Positions 58,502 to 64,000 of a stretch of 64,000 bases of DNA are shown here, piece by piece (positions within the stretch are counted from its first letter, which is position 1; each line of letters starts with the position of its first letter). Under the pieces are notes generated by a model. That model was not told the origin of the DNA and did no database searches. It worked only from the letters and a program-made list of their open reading frames with translations. Source of the stretch: Paraperibacillus esterisolvens (GTDB taxonomy: Bacteria; Bacillota; Bacilli; Bacillales; DSM-1321); assembly GCF_046237625.1 (NCBI RefSeq), contig NZ_CP143545.1:992001-1056000 (forward strand). The letters are read 5' to 3'. A program made the translations under genes and the position numbers.

Positions 58502-59652
58502 GCAACTTATTTCCAACATATCCGAGGTGGAGCATCAACCCCGTAAAAGGAAGCGGAGTGTACTTAACAGATGACAGCGGAAAAAGGTATCTTGATTTTA
58601 CATCAGGCATAGGAGTTCTGAACCTGGGACATTGCCATCCGGGAGTAAGCGAAGCTGTCAAGGCTCAGTTAGACTGTCTATGGCACACATCCAATTTATT
58701 CCCTTCCGGCATCCAGGAAGAAACGGCATCACATCTTGCGGGGCTTTCCGGCTTAAGAAGAGTGTTCTTTGCAAACAGCGGGGCAGAAGCGAACGAAGCT
58801 GCCATTAAGCTCTCCCGCAAAGCCACAGGAAGATCAAAGGTTATTACATTTTTGCAGTCCTTTCACGGAAGGACCTTTGCAGCGATGGCGGCGACTGGCC
58901 AGGAAAAGGTACGCACTGGTTATGGGGATATGCTGCAGACATTCCACTATGCTAAATACAATGATATCCAAAGTGTAGAAGAGGCGGCAGACAGTGATAC
59001 AGCAGCCATCATGCTTGAGGTAGTACAGGGGGAGGGCGGCATCCATATTGCTGATCCCCAGTTCCTGAAAAGAGTGGAGGAAATCTGCAGGGAAACCGGA
59101 GCGCTCTTCGTCATTGATGAGATACAGACAGGAATTGGGCGGACAGGAAAACCGTTTGCCTTTCAGCACTTTGACCTGAATCCCGACATTATAACACTGG
59201 CCAAGGGTCTTGGAAACGGTCTGCCTGTAGGAGCTATGTGCGGCAGGGAAGAGCTTGCAGAAGCCTTTGGACCTGGCAGCCATGGCTCGACCTTTGGAGG
59301 CAATCCGGTCTGTCTGGCATCTGCCAGGGCTGTGCTTGAAGAAATAGGCAGAGCGGACTTCTTGAATGATGTGGAAGATAAAGGGAGATACCTCAGGAAA
59401 AGTCTTGATGATGCATTGAAGGATTGCAGTGTCGTCAAGGAGATCAGGAACCTGGGATTAATGGCGGGAATAGAATTAAACGAAGAAGCCGGACCCTATT
59501 TGAATGCCCTGCAAAATCTTGGATTACTTGTTCTGACAGCAGGCACCCATGTATTAAGGCTGCTGCCGCCGCTCACTGTTTCAACTTCGGAAATAGATGA
59601 AGCTGCCGGTTTAATAGCAGAGGTGCTTGCGAAGAAGCCCCAGGCTGTTTGA
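58498..59652 (+). CDS. argD: Acetylornithine aminotransferase
   Basis: ArgD is a class-III PLP aminotransferase that makes N-acetylornithine from the semialdehyde and glutamate. The 384-residue protein has FANSGAEANEAAIKLSRK, the HGRTFAAMAATGQ block, FVIDEIQTGIGRTG with the PLP-contact Asp, and the Schiff-base lysine in TLAKGLGNGLPVGAM near residue 239. AAGGAGG lies inside the argB end. The next gene, carA, is 84 bases away behind a small hairpin. Confidence 0.95.
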   Translation: MSNLFPTYPRWSINPVKGSGVYLTDDSGKRYLDFTSGIGVLNLGHCHPGVSEAVKAQLDCLWHTSNLFPSGIQEETASHLAGLSGLRRVFFANSGAEANEAAIKLSRKATGRSKVITFLQSFHGRTFAAMAATGQEKVRTGYGDMLQTFHYAKYNDIQSVEEAADSDTAAIMLEVVQGEGGIHIADPQFLKRVEEICRETGALFVIDEIQTGIGRTGKPFAFQHFDLNPDIITLAKGLGNGLPVGAMCGREELAEAFGPGSHGSTFGGNPVCLASARAVLEEIGRADFLNDVEDKGRYLRKSLDDALKDCSVVKEIRNLGLMAGIELNEEAGPYLNALQNLGLLVLTAGTHVLRLLPPLTVSTSEIDEAAGLIAEVLAKKPQAV

Positions 59653-59660
59653 AGGAAGGA

Positions 59661-59680
59661 GCCAAGGGCTCTTTTACTGG
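59661..59680 (+). terminator. Small hairpin between argD and carA
   Basis: GAGCC-AAG-GGCTC followed by TTTTA. A weak terminator or attenuator could lower carAB expression relative to argCJBD. A GGAGG followed by a 7-codon frame (about 59690-59710) lies just after it. Confidence 0.4.
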
Positions 59681-59736
59681 AGGTTAATGCATAAAAATAC
59701 TTTTTGTTAAATAAATATACAAAGCGAGGCGTCGTC

Positions 59737-60813
59737 ATGAAAGGATATCTGCATTTAGAGAATGGGGATAAATTTGAAGGAGAGTGGCTCTCAGAATCAG
59801 AGGGGAACTTTGAAGGGGAAGTGGTCTTTTTTACTGGTATGACGGGTTATCAGGAAGTTTTGACGGACCCTTCTTATAAAGGGCAGATTGTTGTCTTTAC
59901 GTATCCTTTAATCGGTAATTACGGCATCAATCAAGAGGATTTCGAAAGCAGGAAGCCCCATGCGGCCGGGGTAGTCGTGTATCAGGGCACTAAGCATTAC
60001 TCCCACTACAAAGCCGAATCCTCATTAATGGATTATCTGAAAAAGTGGAATATCCCCCTGCTCGGCAAGGCAGATACCAGGGCCATTGTCAAAAGGATCA
60101 GGAGGGAAGGGTCCATGGGAGGCACTCTGTCTCCCGATGCCACCCTTGCCGCCCCGGGAACCCAAAGAATGAGCGGACTTGTCCAAAGTGTCGCGTCCAA
60201 TGAAATCATAACTTACGGTACAGGAAAGCATCATATTGTCATGTTTGACTTTGGCTTTAAAAAGTCCATTCTGGATGAGCTGCTGGCCAGGGACTGCAGG
60301 GTTACAACCGTGCCTTACCATACTGGGGCAAGCACTATTTATGCCCTGAGGCCGGATGGCATTGTATTATCCAATGGACCAGGAGATCCAAAGTCCCTTA
60401 CTCAGTATTTGAAATCAATCAGGGAAACTGTATCTAAGTTTCCTTCCATGGGCATTTGTCTTGGCCACCAGCTTCTGGCACTGGCTTTTGGCGGAAATAC
60501 AGAGAGACTCCTGTTTGGCCACCGGGGAGCGAATCAGCCAGTTATGGATATAAAGACTAAAAAGGTATTTATGACCTCGCAAAATCATGGATATGTGGTG
60601 AAGGAAGGGAGCCTTGGCCAAACCGGGCTGTCCGTACTTTACAAAAATGTGAATGATAACAGCATTGAGGGCTTGAAACACAACGTTCTGCCAATCATAT
60701 CCGTTCAGTTCCATCCGGAAGCAAACCCTGGGCCATATGAAAGTAATTATATTTTCGATGAATATATGGAAATGGTGAAACAAAAAGCTGGGAGAGAAAA
60801 AGCATATGCCTAA
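59737..60813 (+). CDS. carA: Carbamoyl phosphate synthase small subunit, arginine type
   Basis: CarA is the glutaminase subunit that supplies ammonia to CarB. The 358-residue protein has the N-terminal CPSase domain (FEGEVVFFTGMTGYQEVLTD) and the class-I glutaminase domain with the nucleophile Cys in PSMGICLGHQLLALAFGG and the His-Glu pair in VQFHPEANPGP. ATG 59737 is preferred over 59704 because the family N-terminus MKGYLHLENGDKFEGEW starts there. It overlaps carB by eight bases. Its place in the arg operon marks it as the arginine-regulated copy; a pyrimidine copy would lie elsewhere. Confidence 0.94.
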   Translation: MKGYLHLENGDKFEGEWLSESEGNFEGEVVFFTGMTGYQEVLTDPSYKGQIVVFTYPLIGNYGINQEDFESRKPHAAGVVVYQGTKHYSHYKAESSLMDYLKKWNIPLLGKADTRAIVKRIRREGSMGGTLSPDATLAAPGTQRMSGLVQSVASNEIITYGTGKHHIVMFDFGFKKSILDELLARDCRVTTVPYHTGASTIYALRPDGIVLSNGPGDPKSLTQYLKSIRETVSKFPSMGICLGHQLLALAFGGNTERLLFGHRGANQPVMDIKTKKVFMTSQNHGYVVKEGSLGQTGLSVLYKNVNDNSIEGLKHNVLPIISVQFHPEANPGPYESNYIFDEYMEMVKQKAGREKAYA

Positions 60814-63800
60814 AGACACAAGCTTAAAAACCATACTGGTCATAGGATCCGGCCCGATTGTCATCGGGCAGGCAGCCGAATTCGATTATGCAGGCACACA
60901 GGGGTGCCTTGCACTAAAGGAAGAGGGATATAAAGTCATCCTGATCAACAGCAATCCCGCGACCATCATGACAGACGAAATCCATGCAGATAAAGTGTAC
61001 TTCGAGCCTCTTACAAAAGAAGTGGTGACAAAGGTGATGGAAAAGGAAAAGCCTGACGGCCTGCTGGCAACCCTTGGCGGGCAGACTGGTTTGAACCTTG
61101 CCTTTGAGCTGCATGAAGACGGCATCCTTGACCGTTTAAATGTCCGCCTCCTGGGCACTCCGATTGATTCAATCAAACGCGGGGAGGACAGGGAGCTTTT
61201 CAGGAATCTGATGTACGAAATCAATGAACCTGTACCAGAGAGTGAAATTATAAAAACTGTTGAGGAAGGTGTAAAATTTGCAGATCGCATAGGTTTCCCA
61301 ATAATTGTAAGGCCGGCGTATACTTTGGGCGGCACCGGCGGCGGGATAGCTGGAAATATGGAGGAGTTCCGGGAGATTGTCAGGTCAGGGCTTCAGGAAA
61401 GCGCAATTGGGCAATGTCTAGTAGAAAAAAGCATCGCCGGCTTCAAGGAAATTGAATATGAAGTCATGCGGGATGCCGGCAATACCTGCATAACCATCTG
61501 CAACATGGAAAATATCGATCCGGTTGGCATACACACTGGCGATTCCATCGTGGTTGCGCCATCGCAGACACTCACGGATGAAGAATACAATCTCCTGAGG
61601 TCAGCTTCTATTAAGATCATTTCCTCCCTGGGGATTATCGGGGGCTGCAATATCCAATTTGCCCTCGACCCCGGAAGCAAGCGCTATTACCTGATTGAAG
61701 TGAATCCAAGGGTAAGCCGCTCCTCTGCACTTGCGTCGAAAGCCACCGGTTATCCTATTGCAAGGATTGCGGCTAAGCTTGCAGTCGGATACAGGCTGGA
61801 TGAGCTGATGAATCCAGTGACTAAGAGCACTTACGCAAGCTTTGAGCCTGCGCTTGATTATACAGTAGTTAAATTTCCGCGCTGGCCATTTGATAAGTTT
61901 CCGCAAGCATATCGCACACTTGGAACCCAGATGAAAGCGACAGGCGAGGTAATGGCAATAGAAAAAAGCCTGGAGGCAGCCCTGCAGAAGGCAATTGTCT
62001 CATTAGAGCTTAAGCTTGACGGCCTTGAACTGCATAGTCTCAAGGGAAAAACTATGGAAGAATTGATGACGTCCCTTAAAGACAGCACCGATGAAAGATT
62101 ATTCATCATTTTTGAACTGCTCAGGAGAGGCATATCGCTTGAAGAAATTCATAATATCACCACCATTGATTTGTACTATTTAAACTGTTTTAAAAATCTG
62201 GTGGAAATAGAAGGGCGAATTAAAGGGAACAGTGCAGATTCAGTAACAAAGGGAGAACTTCAGCTTTATAAAGAGACGGGTTTTTCAGACAGTTTTCTCG
62301 GACGCGCATGGGGAGTGGATGAATCACTTATCAGAAGGATCAGGAAAAAGTTTGGAATAAGGGCTGCATATAAAATGGTAGATACCTGTGCAGCAGAATT
62401 CGAATCAGCTACTAATTATTTTTATTCCACTTATTTTGGAGAAAATGAGCAGATGCCCACCACCAGAAAAAAGGTGCTGGTAATCGGGAGCGGGCCGATA
62501 CGTATCGGTCAGGGAATCGAGTTTGATTATTGTTCAGTACATGCGGTCTATGCCTTAAAAGCGGAAGGATATGAGGCAGTGATGATCAATAATAATCCTG
62601 AAACAGTCAGCACAGATTTTGCGGCTTCTGACCGGCTCTATTTCGAACCCCTGACCCTTGAATCCATCCTGAATGTACTCGAAGCTGAAGAAATTGATTC
62701 GGTTATCGTCCAGTTCGGCGGCCAGACAGCGATCAATCTTGCAAAAGAGCTGGAGTCGAATGGTGTTACGCTTCTCGGAACGAGCTTTGATGTTCTTGAT
62801 CAGACAGAGGATCGCAGCCGCTTTTACCAGCTGCTCCAAAAATTAGATATCCCGCATATTCCCGGATATGAGGCGGGGAGTGTTGAAGAGGTCTTCGCAC
62901 ACTGCGAGACCCTCGGCTTTCCTATCCTGCTGCGGCCTTCCTATGTGATTGGGGGAAGCGGCATGGTGGTCATCCATTCTAGACAGGAGCTCCGCAAAAA
63001 GCTGGAGGATGGCTGGGAAATTGAATTCCCTGTGCTGATCGATAAATATATCAGGGGCAGTGAAGCAGAAGCGGATGTCATTGCAGATGGAACGTCAGCC
63101 GGCATTCCCATGATAGCCGAACATATCGAGAAAGCCGGTGTGCATTCAGGTGACAGCATGGTCTATCTCCCAGCCCAGAATATCAGTACATCCACTAAAG
63201 ACCTTATGCAGGAGTATGCTCTGCGCCTTGTTAAAGAGCTCGGTTATAAAGGATTGATGAATATCCAATTTGTGCTCGATGGAGAAAAGCTGTATGTCCT
63301 CGAGGTCAATCCACGGGCCAGCAGGACTGTACCGATTATCAGCAAGCTGTCAGGGGTGCCGATGGTCCAAATAGCGACAAAAGTATTGCTTGGGAAATAT
63401 TCTCTGTCGAATAAGCAGGCCGGCATACCCAGGGAGTATCCGTTCATTGCAGTGAAGTATCCCGTTTTCTCAACCTATGCTCTTGGCGGGCTGGATTCGA
63501 TAATCGGCCCGGAAATGAAATCAACAGGTGAAGGCATAGCCATAAGCCGCAGCAGGGAAGATGCTTTATATAAGGCTTTCATGAAAAAAGGCGGTTTAGG
63601 CGGGAGAAACGAAATTCTTATAAGCTCCTCGACCAGACTGGATAGCGGATTAGAATCCCAGGTGATGGAAAAAGGATTCCTGCTTACCCGTTCCGAAGAC
63701 CCGGCTGCATGGTTCCAGGAAGGAAACGGGGCTGCCGTACTTACATTCGGGACGGCCCAGGCAGATTTTGAGATCAGGAAGCTGGCGGCCAAATACAGAC

Positions 63801-63931
63801 TGCTAAGCTTTACAGAATTAGAAACCTTCGTTGTATTCCTGGAGTCATTATCAGGCACTGCGGACGAGGTGGTTTCTTTGCAGGAATGGAAGATGAACAT
63901 AGGAGCAAGAGGTGAGAAAATTGGCAAATGA
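60806..63931 (+). CDS. carB: Carbamoyl phosphate synthase large subunit, arginine type
   Basis: CarB makes carbamoyl phosphate from bicarbonate, ammonia and two ATP. The 1041-residue protein has two ATP-grasp halves. The first starts ILVIGSGPIVIGQAAEFDYA and has the block RPAYTLGGTGGGIAGN; the second starts KVLVIGSGPIRIGQGIEFDY near residue 556 and has RPSYVIGGSGMVVIH. The C-terminal allosteric domain is short, as in arginine-specific Bacillus CarB. It overlaps carA by eight bases and argF by eleven. Confidence 0.96.
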   Translation: MPKDTSLKTILVIGSGPIVIGQAAEFDYAGTQGCLALKEEGYKVILINSNPATIMTDEIHADKVYFEPLTKEVVTKVMEKEKPDGLLATLGGQTGLNLAFELHEDGILDRLNVRLLGTPIDSIKRGEDRELFRNLMYEINEPVPESEIIKTVEEGVKFADRIGFPIIVRPAYTLGGTGGGIAGNMEEFREIVRSGLQESAIGQCLVEKSIAGFKEIEYEVMRDAGNTCITICNMENIDPVGIHTGDSIVVAPSQTLTDEEYNLLRSASIKIISSLGIIGGCNIQFALDPGSKRYYLIEVNPRVSRSSALASKATGYPIARIAAKLAVGYRLDELMNPVTKSTYASFEPALDYTVVKFPRWPFDKFPQAYRTLGTQMKATGEVMAIEKSLEAALQKAIVSLELKLDGLELHSLKGKTMEELMTSLKDSTDERLFIIFELLRRGISLEEIHNITTIDLYYLNCFKNLVEIEGRIKGNSADSVTKGELQLYKETGFSDSFLGRAWGVDESLIRRIRKKFGIRAAYKMVDTCAAEFESATNYFYSTYFGENEQMPTTRKKVLVIGSGPIRIGQGIEFDYCSVHAVYALKAEGYEAVMINNNPETVSTDFAASDRLYFEPLTLESILNVLEAEEIDSVIVQFGGQTAINLAKELESNGVTLLGTSFDVLDQTEDRSRFYQLLQKLDIPHIPGYEAGSVEEVFAHCETLGFPILLRPSYVIGGSGMVVIHSRQELRKKLEDGWEIEFPVLIDKYIRGSEAEADVIADGTSAGIPMIAEHIEKAGVHSGDSMVYLPAQNISTSTKDLMQEYALRLVKELGYKGLMNIQFVLDGEKLYVLEVNPRASRTVPIISKLSGVPMVQIATKVLLGKYSLSNKQAGIPREYPFIAVKYPVFSTYALGGLDSIIGPEMKSTGEGIAISRSREDALYKAFMKKGGLGGRNEILISSSTRLDSGLESQVMEKGFLLTRSEDPAAWFQEGNGAAVLTFGTAQADFEIRKLAAKYRLLSFTELETFVVFLESLSGTADEVVSLQEWKMNIGARGEKIGK

Positions 63932-64000
63932 TACAGGGGCGGCCGTGAGCAGAATACTGGGTAAAAAGGATTTTTTAACGATAGCGGATTTCAGTCCGGA
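63921..64000 (+). CDS. argF: Ornithine carbamoyltransferase (5' end only)
   Basis: The first 26 codons of a gene cut by the window end. TTG 63921 lies five bases after AGAGGTGA and overlaps the carB stop by 11 bases; GTG 63945 is a second possible start. The readable part, ending LGKKDFLTIADFSPE, fits the family start (GKDLLTLKDLS in B. subtilis ArgF). ArgF would condense ornithine with the carbamoyl phosphate made by CarAB. Confidence 0.82.
   Translation, partial: MANDTGAAVSRILGKKDFLTIADFSP

Noticed and set aside
1..64000. CRISPR arrays, insertion sequences, prophage, tRNA or rRNA genes
   Set aside because: Read for spaced identical repeats, transposase or integrase motifs and cloverleaf sequences; none was seen.

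Overview
The window is chromosomal DNA from a Gram-positive, endospore-forming member of the Bacillaceae. Gene content and order are close to the B. subtilis ecs-hem-yhf-comK-add-gerP-yis and yit-arg regions. Strong AGGAGG-type ribosome binding sites, frequent GTG/TTG starts, and a gerP spore-coat operon, comK and sporulation-type promoters fit this. The genus cannot be fixed from the sequence. I saw no tRNA, rRNA, CRISPR array, insertion sequence or prophage.

Layout: 1-3.3 kb holds the end of ecsB, ecsC, a PAP2 phosphatase and a DUF2515-like gene. 3.3-7.5 kb holds heme genes: divergent hmoB, then hemE-hemH-hemY for the coproporphyrin-dependent pathway. 7.7-12.7 kb holds a small membrane ORF, yhgD (TetR), yhfH, yhfI-lplJ (lipoate) and the acyl-CoA ligase yhfL/lcfB behind a FadR operator. 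12.9-19.9 kb holds an EamA transporter, a probable spore small gene, azlCD, an M48 protease, an IDEAL-domain protein, comK, yhjD (with a LexA box) and yhjE. 20-27.6 kb holds addB-addA and an HNH gene. 27.6-29.4 kb is an ECF sigma factor plus membrane anti-sigma-like pair. 29.4-31.5 kb is gerPABCDEF. 31.6-38.4 kb holds a DUF418 protein, a P-loop kinase, yisK, a yisN-like gene, asnO and a MATE pump. 38.7-42 kb is a starch/maltodextrin pair. 42-48.3 kb holds an SDR, yajQ, degV, yitT, a small ORF, yitU, yitV and yitW. 48.4-51.2 kb is moaA-moeA-mobB. 51.2-55 kb is a sigma-54-controlled hydroxybutyrate-type cassette. 55.4-64 kb is the arginine operon argC-J-B-D-carA-carB-argF, cut off by the window end.

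The less ordinary parts are these. (i) The complete sigma-54 circuit has an activator, two matching upstream repeats, a consensus -24/-12 promoter and a cre site in the leader. (ii) The ECF sigma/anti-sigma pair has a sigma-X-type self-promoter, sits where B. subtilis has sbcDC, and the anti-sigma-like protein carries an IseA-like extracellular region. (iii) A DUF418 gene appears to start at ATA. (iv) Several short genes with good ribosome binding sites are easily missed. The rest is ordinary core-genome content with recognisable control sites (FadR, LexA, ArgR/AhrC, CcpA, sigma-K).
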